Positions 1-9,770 of a stretch of DNA of 64,000 nucleotides are shown here, piece after piece. Under the pieces are notes generated by a model. That model was given only the letters and a program-made list of their open reading frames with translations. It had not been told where the DNA came from and did not search any database. A program made the position numbers and the translations under genes. The DNA is from Maratus speciosus (lineage: Eukaryota > Arthropoda > Arachnida > Araneae > Salticidae). The stretch is from the NCBI GenBank assembly GCA_963932465.1, contig OZ010786.1:269670411-269734410 (forward strand), given 5' to 3'. Position 1 is the stretch's first letter, and each line of letters begins with the position of its first letter.

Positions 1-1
1 G

Positions 2-1474
2 GAATTAGTAGATAAATTAGCGGCCATAGGAGAAGTTATAAATGATAACCACATTTCTGCACTGTTATTATGCTCCCTACCCCAATCTTATGATACTCTT
101 ATTACTGCCCTTGAATCAAGAGAAGAAAATCAACTCACACCATCATTTATTAAGTCTAAACTTACTGACGAATATAACCGACGATATGATAATAATGAGA
201 GAACAGAAAATCCCGCCAGAGCATTTAAAGCACAGAAAAATTACAACAACAAAACAAGTAATAAATACTGCTCCAATTGTCGGATGAGAAACCATTATAC
301 CCAGGAATGTTGGCATAATAAAGCCAAAACACAAAATACACCACAAAATCAACACATTAGACCAAACAAAAAACATTACTCTACATCACTAGTTTTTCAA
401 AAGAGTGAAAACAATTTTAGAAGTGAACAAACACCAGAATCAAACCGTAGGTACAGTCACTCTGAAAATGAAAACAATACATGGGGGGCGAGCGAAAATA
501 AAAATTACGCCTTTATAACACAAGGAATAGAAAACAAAACATTTATAGTGGACAGTGGCAGCTCAAGCCATATTGTGTGTTCAGAATCAATGTTTACAAA
601 AATAAAATCACGCGAAAAAACAAATGTAACCATCGCAAACGGAAAAAAACTTATCAGTTACGGGTCAGGTGACGCAAATATAAACACGCGAACATCAGAC
701 AACAAAGTTCATGAAATAACACTTAAAAATGTATTACTAGTACCTGAAATCGAAACAAATTTATTATCGGTTAGCAAAGCGACGCAAAACGGATGTGAAA
801 TTATATTCAGAAATGATAGATGTATGTTCAAACTTAACGGAGAAATATGCTTAGAAGCGCGAAAAGTAAATAACCTATACGAAGTTCAGTTGGCATTCCA
901 AAGCTATGCAAACATAGCACAAAGCTGCAACAACAAAAATTGCCTAGAATTATGGCATCGTAGATTAGGACATAGAAATCTAACATCAATTAAAGAAATT
1001 ACGCAAAAGGAATTAGCTACAGGAATCCAAATAAACAACTGTAAGCATAACATAGATTGCGAACCGTGCATTAAGGCAAAATTAACTGATGAACCCTATC
1101 CAAAAATTGCAGAGTATAGAGCAACTAAAAGGCTCCAGCTCATTCACTCCGACGTGTGCGGATCTTTTCAAACACCGACAATAGGGGGGAAATCATACTT
1201 TTTGACTTTTATTGATGACTACTCACGATTTACGATCATATACCTATTGTCTAGAAAAAGTGAAGTTTACGAAAAACTTAAAGAATTCATCGCGTTAATT
1301 AACAACAAATTTGGAGAAAAACAGAAAGCAATTAGAACAGATAACGGAGGGGAATTCACATCAGATGAAATAGAAAATTACCTCAGGGCTAATGGGATAA
1401 AACATCAACACACAGTTCCATATTGCGCAAGCCAGAACGGTGTGGCAGAGAGGGAAAAACAGATCGTTAGTTGA
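2..1474 (+). CDS. copia gag (C-terminal part), protease and integrase, partial
   Basis: The frame is open from base 2, so the true start lies upstream of the window; the ATG at 284 is internal. The first ~55 codons match the end of a copia Gag (UBN2-type) domain, with an LLCSLPQSYDTL stretch. A CCHC zinc knuckle (C-X2-C-X4-H-X4-C) lies at about 269-310 and would bind element RNA. The aspartic protease site DSGSS is at 551-565. The GAG-pre-integrase zinc finger (two His near 954-975, two Cys near 1060-1075) precedes the integrase core. Of the catalytic triad, the first Asp is near 1150 (HSDVCG), the second near 1340 (RTDNGGEF) and the Glu follows QNGVAE near 1445. The frame then ends at a TGA at 1472-1474, within a few codons of the integrase Glu. 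The remainder continues in the next frame from about 1450, which indicates a single-base indel rather than a natural stop. Confidence 0.9.
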   Translation, partial: ELVDKLAAIGEVINDNHISALLLCSLPQSYDTLITALESREENQLTPSFIKSKLTDEYNRRYDNNERTENPARAFKAQKNYNNKTSNKYCSNCRMRNHYTQECWHNKAKTQNTPQNQHIRPNKKHYSTSLVFQKSENNFRSEQTPESNRRYSHSENENNTWGASENKNYAFITQGIENKTFIVDSGSSSHIVCSESMFTKIKSREKTNVTIANGKKLISYGSGDANINTRTSDNKVHEITLKNVLLVPEIETNLLSVSKATQNGCEIIFRNDRCMFKLNGEICLEARKVNNLYEVQLAFQSYANIAQSCNNKNCLELWHRRLGHRNLTSIKEITQKELATGIQINNCKHNIDCEPCIKAKLTDEPYPKIAEYRATKRLQLIHSDVCGSFQTPTIGGKSYFLTFIDDYSRFTIIYLLSRKSEVYEKLKEFIALINNKFGEKQKAIRTDNGGEFTSDEIENYLRANGIKHQHTVPYCASQNGVAEREKQIVS

Positions 1475-3614
1475 AATGGCAAGGACAATGTTAAGTGAAT
1501 CAAATTTACCATTAAAGTTCTGGGGGGAAGCAATTTGCACAGCAAATCATTTGCAAAACAGACTACCGACAAAAGCAAATGAAAAGACGCCATACGAGTT
1601 ATGGACAAACAGACAGCCAAACTTAAGTTACGTAAGGGTATTTGGCTGCAAAGCCTTCGCATATATCAGTAAAGCCAGAAGACAAAAATTAGACGATAAA
1701 GCTATAGAGGGAATTTTCGTCGGATATGATAATGAATCCAAAGGATATGGAATATATGTAGGAGGAAATGAAATAAAGATCGCGAGAACCGTTAAATTTC
1801 TCGAAAACAAATTTAAATATAGAAACGAGAAAGTAGAAAACAAACCAAAACAAGATGAAAATCGGGTTAACGAAAATTTTGTAGAAATAGAAATTTCAAA
1901 TAGCAATGAGACACCATCCACGTCCAATCAACCAGTAGCAGAACTTAGACGATCAGAAAGAATTAATAAAGGTGTACCTCCTGATAGGTTAATATACATG
2001 GTTAAGAACGAAAACGCTACTGAACCAAAAAATTATGAGGAAATCGAAAACATGGAAAATTTTAAGGATAAACAAAATTGGATAGATGCAATGAAAAGCG
2101 AAATGAACTCCCTTATGAAAAACAAAACTTGGTCAATTGTAGAACCTCCACCAAATAGGAGAATAATAGGTTGCAAATGGACCTACAAACTAAAACGCGA
2201 CAACACAGGAAAAATCCAAAAATATAAAGCACCTTTAGTTGCAAAAGGATATTCACAAAAATTCGGGGAGGATTATGATGAAACCTATGCACCAGTCGTG
2301 TCATATACAACAATAAGAGCATTATTAATAACGGCATTGCATCAAAATTTAAATGTAAAACATATCGATATTAACACCGCGTTCTTACATGGAGAGCTTG
2401 AGGAGGAGATATATATGTCACAACCAGAAGGTTTCGCTAAACCAAATGAGGAAAATAAAGTATGTAGGCTAAACAAAGCCATATACGGGCTTAAACAAGC
2501 CGCGAGAGCATGGCATAATAAAATCACAGAAACACTAAAAAAGATGAATTTCAGTCAGAGCAAATTTGACTCATGCCTTTTTACGCGAAAAAGGGGCAAT
2601 AACACAACATACATAATAACATACGTAGACGACATTTTAATTGCTGGAAAAGACGAAATAATAGAGGAAGTAATCGCGAGCTTAAATAAAGAATACGAGC
2701 TAAAAGATTTAGGTGACATCAGTAACTACCTATCTATGAACATTAAAAAAATAAATAAAAGCTACATGATAAATCAAACTCAGAAAATAGAAGAATTAAT
2801 CAATAAATTTAATTTGCAAGACGCAAAACCGTGTAGCACACCCATGGAAACAAATTACACACGCTTTAATGATGAGGATAACATTTTACCAAACAACACA
2901 TATTACAGAGAAGCCATAGGAGCACTTCTATATCTAGCAACTATAAGCAGACCTGACATCTGTGCAGCAGTAAACATTCTTAGCAGAAGAAATGAATCAC
3001 CAAGAATGAAAGACTGGAATGCAGTAAAGAGAGTGATAAGATATTTAAAGACTACAAAAAAGTATAGTCTAGTTCTGAGCGGAGAAAAGAAACCAATACT
3101 TGAAGTTTATGCGGATGCAGATTGGGGAGGAGATGTAGATTCACGAAAATCAACGAGTGGGAACCTATACATGTTAGGAAGAAACCCCATACAATGGTCG
3201 ACCAAGAAACAATCCTGCATTGCATTATCATCGGCAGAGGCCGAGTATGTGTCAGCAGCAAATGCAGCAATTGAAATAAAGTGGCTAGTCAATCTACTGG
3301 AAGAATTAAACCTAAAGCAAACCTTACCTATAGACCTATATGAAGACAACCAGTCCACGATCAAGATGATAGAATTAGAAAAGCACTCAAGCAAGACTAA
3401 ACATATTGAAATTAGGTTCCACCTGATAAAACAACTAAAGCAAGAAGGGACTATCAATCTAAAGTACTGCCCAACCAAATTGATGATAGCAGACCTGTTT
3501 ACGAAACCAGTTCCCAAACCTGTTTTTCAAACCCATAGAAGGAACTTAAATTTGTGTGAGAATGAAACTTCAGAAATTAAGGAGGAGTTGATGGATATAA
3601 ATCAAGATAATTAG
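1440..3614 (+). CDS. copia integrase C-terminal region, reverse transcriptase and RNase H (frame-shifted continuation)
   Basis: This frame carries the rest of the copia polyprotein. The GTG at 1440 is only where the frame opens, not a real start. The integrase continues (LVEMARTML) through a C-terminal region with FGCKAFAY and GIFVGY motifs at about 1640-1730. The reverse transcriptase (RVT_2 type) begins near 2060 with WIDAMKSEM. It includes the IIGCKW motif and the catalytic YVDD box at 2622-2633. RNase H of the copia type starts near 3105 (YADADWGGD), with SSAEAEYVSA at about 3228 and YEDNQST at about 3340. The C terminus (ADLFTKPVPKP) is typical. One departure is a Pro where the RT motif KARLVAKGY normally has Arg (near 2233), which may reflect decay. 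No stop interrupts the 2.1 kb. Confidence 0.92.
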   Translation: MWQRGKNRSLVEMARTMLSESNLPLKFWGEAICTANHLQNRLPTKANEKTPYELWTNRQPNLSYVRVFGCKAFAYISKARRQKLDDKAIEGIFVGYDNESKGYGIYVGGNEIKIARTVKFLENKFKYRNEKVENKPKQDENRVNENFVEIEISNSNETPSTSNQPVAELRRSERINKGVPPDRLIYMVKNENATEPKNYEEIENMENFKDKQNWIDAMKSEMNSLMKNKTWSIVEPPPNRRIIGCKWTYKLKRDNTGKIQKYKAPLVAKGYSQKFGEDYDETYAPVVSYTTIRALLITALHQNLNVKHIDINTAFLHGELEEEIYMSQPEGFAKPNEENKVCRLNKAIYGLKQAARAWHNKITETLKKMNFSQSKFDSCLFTRKRGNNTTYIITYVDDILIAGKDEIIEEVIASLNKEYELKDLGDISNYLSMNIKKINKSYMINQTQKIEELINKFNLQDAKPCSTPMETNYTRFNDEDNILPNNTYYREAIGALLYLATISRPDICAAVNILSRRNESPRMKDWNAVKRVIRYLKTTKKYSLVLSGEKKPILEVYADADWGGDVDSRKSTSGNLYMLGRNPIQWSTKKQSCIALSSAEAEYVSAANAAIEIKWLVNLLEELNLKQTLPIDLYEDNQSTIKMIELEKHSSKTKHIEIRFHLIKQLKQEGTINLKYCPTKLMIADLFTKPVPKPVFQTHRRNLNLCENETSEIKEELMDINQDN

Positions 3615-4123
3615 CTGTGATAAAAGTAATTTCCTCAGTTACATAAATAATGCGTTGATTCAACTCAGCCATAAATCTTTTCAAATGTGAAAAATGTATT
3701 TAACCTTGAAAACCTTGATAAAGATAATGACTTGTTGAGTGACTCATAGACATTAAACTGATTTATTATTATTATTATGATATTGCTATTACAATTATTA
3801 TTACTGATTTATTATCTTATAATGTAAATATTTTTTCATTCTGAAAATGTAGTTGTTCAAGAGAAGAGGGATGAAAAATGCTCTCTCTTTTCACAATTTA
3901 AAGAAAGTGAATTAAATAGCTTAAAGTGTTACCACTGCTTATTCATTTGATATAATAGTCTACAATTTTTTCTCAAAGGAGGTTATAAAAAGTGGTTGAT
4001 TAAAATTATGACAACACATTACATTGGGAAACCACTATATTGGATTACACAAAATGTGGATTTACACCGAAATAAAAAGTATCCTGAAGAACGGGTAAGT
4101 CCCAATTTTATCTAACTTACTCA
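3576..4123 (+). repeat. copia 3' end: polypurine tract and possible 3' LTR
   Basis: A purine run (AAGGAGGAG, 3579-3587) overlaps the last codons of pol and is followed by TTGATGG, a plausible polypurine tract and LTR start near 3589. A TATAAAA box at about 3985 and an AATAAAA at about 4071 would fit LTR promoter and polyadenylation signals. A possible LTR end is near 4123 (CTTACTCA), which would give an LTR of about 535 bp. The 5' LTR is outside the window, so neither end can be confirmed here. Confidence 0.3.
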
Positions 4124-4429
4124 CGCCTTTTTTCATTGGGATTTAAATACTAAAATAATTGACATATTGTAAAATCCATCTCAGCAGTAAAAGTAAATTA
4201 TAACTTCATAAAAAGAAATATTTTTTTAATTCGAATAGTAAATTAAAAAGCTTTCCAAGGTTAAGGTTAAATAATAATCATTCACGTAATTCACGTTTCA
4301 TAAATAACAAATCACAATGTTTCGCATGGTTTACATGAAAAATCCTTTTCACGATGAGGGCTGAAATAATTGGCGCATTAGCATACATTTTGGCATGCTG
4401 TCAGTATAACGGAAAAGTACCCTTAATTT

Positions 4430-4560
4430 TGGCGAAATACTGGAAATAGTGCCAAGTTGGCGTCACTTTTGGCGAGAGAGAGACGGGTCCCCCATTGGTA
4501 ACCTCCCTTATAGCGTCATATCTCTTACCAATCAGATGCATTTCACGGTATCTACGCAGA
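4430..4560. promoter_or_regulatory. cluster of CCAAT-type motifs
   Basis: A moderately GC-rich patch holds three CCAAT-box-like words on alternating strands (CATTGGTAAC at about 4494, ACCAATCAG at about 4528, TATTGGTCC at about 4566) just left of the inverted-repeat element at 4624. No convincing gene follows. This may be a leftover of a transposon promoter or chance. Confidence 0.2.
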
Positions 4561-4623
4561 TTTTTTATTGGTCCATTTCCAAATCAAAACTTTTTTTTAT
4601 ATATAGAAGGATATACGCTGATA

Positions 4624-6337
4624 TAGAGGAAAAGGTCCAAATATCGGCTAGGGTCCAAATACCGGCTACTAGGTGTTCTGAGAACTGAGCGCAGCGCAGC
4701 CTAGCGGTGATAGGCAGAGTTTGTAACTTTAATTGAGAGAAGAAAGTTACGAAAAGTACGTCGCTGAAGTCTGTGTCATTTACAAATAGTAAATGCAAAA
4801 TTGTCGAATCTACGTAATCTGGTACATCAAAAGTTTTTGAGATATGTGTTTCTCATTTTTTTAAATATAACGATGGTATATTGGATTGAATTGTTGATTA
4901 AGTTATTTTCTAGACATATTTAGCTCTCAATAGCCACGCGCACAGTATTGGTATTTTATTATATGAATGGGTAATACTGGTTTTAACTTAAACATAGCAG
5001 TGGTCCGAATACCGGCTACCTAGAGTGGTCTAAATACCGGCTAGCCGGTATTTGGACCTCTCTCGGTTGCTCTGCTTGAAGGGGAAGAAAATAAATTAAT
5101 TTAAATAGTTCCATAATTAATAAATTAATTTAAATGGTTCAGAAATAGTCCCCGTCCCATTTCGCAATATGAAAAAAGCAATCATGGCCGCAATTTTTCA
5201 TGACCGACACTGATTACCGGATCACTTTCCAAAAAAGAGCTGTTGAACACTACATAATTGCCTGTAATAAATGTGAAGAGAAAGAAAAAAAAAATGACGG
5301 AGTAAACCAGGTTAAAGAGGCAGAAATTTGATTTCAACCCTCTCGCTGCGCAACCCGAGATTTCCTTGGGCATCGTAAAAGTAGCAAAGTTTGCGCAACC
5401 CGAGATTTCCTCGGAGATGCGTTTTTTCCGTCTAACTAATCCCCCTTGATTATTCCCACCAGTTATTTTTTTTATTGTAAATTATGCCTTATTTAATTGG
5501 AGCGTTTTCCCGGTTAAATTAGACAAAAACTTTTGTTTTCAAAAACCGGTGACAAAAGAATAAAAATTCTTAAAAGACGCTCGTCGTGAAGGGGTTAAAT
5601 ACGCAATTTTTGAAGTTATTTTGATAAAACAATTACGCAGCGAGAGGGCTAAAAATGTGAAAAACGAAAATATCCAACAGAGGAAGATGATAAATTTGTG
5701 TCTTCTGCATGGGTGCTTTCTATGTGGACAAGAATGGGGGAGGGGATTCTAGATTCAATGTTAAGAATGCGATATGTGGGTTGATAGGGGCTATACCGAC
5801 GCAGAGAGTGATATTATGCTATTGATTTTTTCAGATAAAATAATTCTCATTTCAATCAGCAAGCTTTTTTTTTGTTTTACACGTTAAAAAAAACAAAATT
5901 AGAAACACAATGGAAAGAAGACTGTGAGAGATAATCGTAAAGAATTTTAGAAATTTGACAAAAATACTTATTTATTAAAAATTGCGCATTTTTTCTGTGC
6001 ATAAGAAATGTTATTAATCAATACAATTTATTAAAATAATATTCTTATTGCTTAATAATTGTCATTAGCTCTATTTGTGTGATCTTTTGGAAAAAAAAAA
6101 AAAAAAAAAAACTTCGGTAGCCGGTATTTAGACCCTATTTTAAAAACTCAAAATTTGAAGACTTCGGAATTTTGCTTCTTATAAACAGAAAACGCCTTTT
6201 AAACTGATTTTTTTCTCTAAACAGGTGTAAGACGTGTCAAGGTACCCTGCTGTCCCTTTTTATTTTATTAATTTTAAAAATTGTGTGATCTTGATTGAAA
6301 ACAAAAGTGGTAGCCGGTATTTGGACCTTTTCCTCTA
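4624..6337. mobile_element. TA-flanked inverted-repeat DNA element with repeated GGTCCAAATACCGGCTA motif
   Basis: The ends are inverted copies of GAGGAAAAGGTCCAAATA(C/T)CGGCTA, each bordered by TA (4624-4625 and 6336-6337), giving an element of about 1.7 kb. The 17-bp inner part of the terminal repeat recurs inside, forward at 4634, 4652, 5002 and 5027 and reversed at 5042, 6119 and 6311. The copies at 5027 and 5042 are fused into a palindrome. Such iterated subterminal motifs are usual transposase-binding arrangements in non-autonomous DNA transposons. No transposase frame is present. The TA duplication suggests, but does not prove, Tc1/mariner-type mobilisation. Confidence 0.7.
5336..5650. 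repeat. small inverted repeat nested in the 4.6-6.3 kb element
   Basis: AACCCTCTCGCTGCG at 5336-5350 is mirrored by CGCAGCGAGAGGGCT at 5636-5650, which would make a ~315-bp MITE-like unit. Inside its left part a ~22-bp direct repeat (GCGCAACCCGAGATTTCCT) occurs at about 5348 and 5392, ~44 bp apart. Confidence 0.45.
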
Positions 6338-7499
6338 AATCATTCATTTTAAATGTTTAGTATTCGCTGTCACAGAGCTTATGCACCGAAAGAATGTCGC
6401 TATATGGAGGAAAAAAGTAAAATATCTATTCGTAACGTTAACAGTAAAATTGTTATTGGAAATATCCACAGTTTATTAATGGACTGATATCCTTGTATTC
6501 TTCTGGGGTTTCTTTTTGTATCTTTCTCATGATAATCAAAACCAATAATAATATCAATTCTTTATTTCTAATTTCAAAAGAATAGTAAACTTTTCAAATA
6601 AAACGAGATTTTCTTTTAGTTAGATACTGTTATTTCCTTTTACATTCAATGTTCTGTTTGACGAAAATGAAAAGAGTTTGCTACGCAGCAAAATAAAAAT
6701 TTCATTGATTTTTTATGAAATAGACAAAATTTATATTTTAAACTAAAAAAAACTAAAAATAAGTTTTTTTATAATAGTTTTAGCGAAACATTTTTAATTT
6801 CAAAAGAAGAAAAATAGATATTGTATTGAACATTCCTTGGAATGTTATGATGTACTTTGAAATAAAGAATTTACTGTAATATTATGAATTCTGAAAGTGG
6901 TTTATCAATGAAAATTACTTCAATACAAAACTCGGATAGTGAAATAATTTTAACAACTGTGAATCTAATAACATTTCATCCTCTTTTTAGCTCAATTATA
7001 ATTTGCACTTTTACGTTAGCCGGGTGCAAATCTCGCCAATTACTCACTAAGAGCAGTTTTTATTATCGCCTTTGTAAATTACAAACAGAGCTTTAATATA
7101 TAAGAAATCACAACGTCCACAGATAATATACTTCATTAATTGGTAAAAAGTGTTAAATAAAAGTCTATAACAATTTCTCACCCCCTCCCCCCTTCCGTCA
7201 TCGTCGTTACTATTATTAAACTCATTTTAGGAATGAAGTACAAAGCTTTAATGTTTAAATAAAAAGTTTCAGCTTATAATATTCTTCTTCTTAATTTTCT
7301 TTGTACTTTAAATGAAATGAGTGAAAGGCGTGTAGTTTAAATATATGTATTTTAATTACATTTGCGTGTTTTAAATAAAGTTAGTGAAAGGTCAACATTT
7401 TAAATGTAATGAACGCAATACGAATGATGCCTATGGGAAAAATATTTGTTTATTTATCTCCCGTTCCCAGCTATCTCAAAAGAACTAAGTTTCACAAAG
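6338..7499. other. AT-rich sequence, no gene seen
   Basis: No domain-bearing frame, RNA gene or clear repeat boundary was found. The 70-codon opening at 6884-7096 has no recognisable motif. Confidence 0.5.
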
Positions 7500-9160
7500 T
7501 CAAATAATACTTCATTCGGAAACATTTTCCATATTTTGAGGTTTTCTTTTCTTAATAAAATATGCGAATTATAGCAAAAATTATTCATATGAGTAGAAAT
7601 TTATGTACGAGTTTTGTTACTAACAATGATGATTTGAAATTTACAAGTAAAATCGACATATAATAGGATAGTGTTAAATATAAAATTTACTTTGAATTTA
7701 AGGGAAAGTAATCTATAAATGTGGTGAAATTTCAAAAAGTTATCCATCAACTTCTTCATATATATCCCTTGCTTATCTCTTTTCTTTTCTTTTTTTACGC
7801 ATTATATTTCACACTTGAGAGGCAAGAAGGACGGATATTGTACACTGATAAAATTTATATAACCTAAAGGAATTCAAAACTGAGATTGCAGATGAATTAC
7901 GTTTTAAAAATTTGAATAATAAAAGATGATACAAAATGAAGTAAAAAATTTATAGGCTATCTATTGAATATCGTATTTTTTTAAGTGGGCAAATTAACTT
8001 TTACGATGAATATAAAATATTTAATTCTAATGAAAAATATTTCGTTTAAATGTCTGATACACTATTTTAATCATTTCAGTATTTTTAAATTAACCGCTTA
8101 CAAATACTAAAATTTGTCTGAAATCTCTAAACTTAAAATCCAAAATATTTGCGTTCTGGTTTCATGGTGCTTCCAGTATTTTTAAACAGCTTATATGAAT
8201 AGGCGAGACAAAAAACGAGAAAGAAAAATCATGCGTCAAGCATACATTATGAAATATTTTCAAACACATTTTGAATAATGTAACAAATCTTCACCATTTG
8301 ATAAGCTGAAATATTATATATAATTGAATCATTTGGAAAAGCATAACACATTTAAAAACCCAATTTCAGCAATTCACATCCACAGTCGGAAAATTATTCG
8401 AATTCTTTGAGCAGCCCTGTATATTGTATATAGATTTGTATCATAAACTACATGCATGAAAAAAACTTGTTCAGTTAGATAATACATACCACAGTTAAAA
8501 ATTCTCCTTCATCAATTTCCTCTAATAAAGAGAATCGTACCTGAATTCTTTTGTGCAATCCTGTAAGCGAAGTATAGAATTTATACAAAACGAGTAACAT
8601 GCAAAAAATTAGTTAAATTTAAAAACGCATGCCGAAATTGAAAACGCTCTTCCAGCAATTATTGCTCAAAGACACAACTGTAATCGATTTCTTTTGTATG
8701 TCCCTGTAAGTGAACGATAAACGCTGTGAATGCCGTATTCTAGAGTAATAATCTTGTAGTGAAATTCAGTGATTTTTATCAATTTCAATGTGTTTAAAAT
8801 AGCTTAATGTCATTAAATACACTTGAAACTGTTTTTCTCTCATTGTCCATAATGCAACAGAATTCATTCCAGTGCTCCTATAAATGAACTATTAACGCTA
8901 CACTCTTCAGATTCAATAACAAACATGCCATGGTAAACATCATTAACATATATCAATTGCATGAAAATCCGAGTAAAATTAAGCGATTTAGAGCGTTGGA
9001 CAGACAGGCAAACCGAATTCATAAACACTTTTCAACTATCTTGGAAAGTTTTAAAAAAGGTTTTCTTCCAAAGAACAGCTCGAAATCACTTCTATTCCGT
9101 TAGATGAACTATTTTACTTCTTATCTAGAAAAAGTATAAGTATCTTTAAAACTCGTAGAG
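7500..9160 (+). repeat. dispersed ancient repeat (family R), copy 1, with ~145-bp periodic tail
   Basis: The segment 7500-7880 (CAAATAATACTTCATTC, then AAAGTTATCCATCAA, then ACGGATATTGTACACT) recurs diverged at 31515-31900, 48855-49260 and partly at 50795-50870. Downstream, a CCTGTA-centred motif repeats at about 8409, 8554, 8698 and 8871, a spacing of roughly 145-170 bp. The same motif spacing reappears after the 48.9-kb copy and near 63.6-63.9 kb. No coding frame survives. The class is unknown. Confidence 0.5.
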
Positions 9161-9384
9161 CTAATTTTTAATTGATTAAACTTATATTTGTAAAAAGTTA
9201 CCGAAAATCAGCAAAAATAAAAAAAAAAATCCTTCAAAACATTTGGTTCAAAGCTTTGCAATGTTGTGAGAGTTGTACTATACTGAAAAGAATATTTATT
9301 ACAAGTTTAAAAAAAAACATAACATATTTTTTAAATGTATTATTTTTCTAAAAATTATGCGATATATAATTAAAGATTAAATTG

Positions 9385-9541
9385 CTCATTATTCATTGCA
9401 AAATATACACAACTGTTTTCAACGAAACGTGAAATGTATTTTAATTCCTTTAGGAGTCATTGTCATCAAAAGCCTCTTCGTATAAAACAGATGAATTATT
9501 TATTAACATTATTTTTGTCAAGTTAAAATGTTTCTTCCAAC
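9385..9541 (+). repeat. direct repeat, left copy (pair with 12864-13024)
   Basis: About 157 bp starting TGCTCATTATTCATT and ending AATGTTTCTTCCAA is repeated at 12864-13024 with a few differences. The homology stops at 9541, exactly where a 27-bp sequence begins that recurs inverted beyond E1. Confidence 0.75.
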
Positions 9542-9730
9542 AAATGTAATCGAAATAAATCTTAGACGTTTTCCATTTTAGGTAGCTTTCATTACAAAAA
9601 GCTACCTATTGCAGCCGTTCGGAGGAAAGCGATTTCAAAAAATTTTGGTATATTTTCATCGATCATGACCCCCAGACCCCGAAACCACCCTCCGTTCAAA
9701 ATTGATATATATATATATATATATATATAT

Positions 9731-9770
<40 letters not shown>

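Larger units (their letters stand above)
1..3614 (+). mobile_element. Ty1/copia LTR retrotransposon, 5'-truncated by the window
   Basis: The left edge lies inside the gag gene of a copia-type (Pseudoviridae-like) retrotransposon. The domain order is Gag zinc knuckle, aspartic protease, GAG-pre-integrase zinc finger, integrase core, reverse transcriptase, RNase H. Integrase before RT is diagnostic for copia rather than gypsy elements. The 5' LTR, primer-binding site and Gag N terminus lie outside the window. Two overlapping frames carry the polyprotein because of one frameshift near 1450. Apart from that break the pol motifs are well preserved, so the insertion looks fairly young. Confidence in the family is high; the 3' boundary is uncertain. 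Confidence 0.95.
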
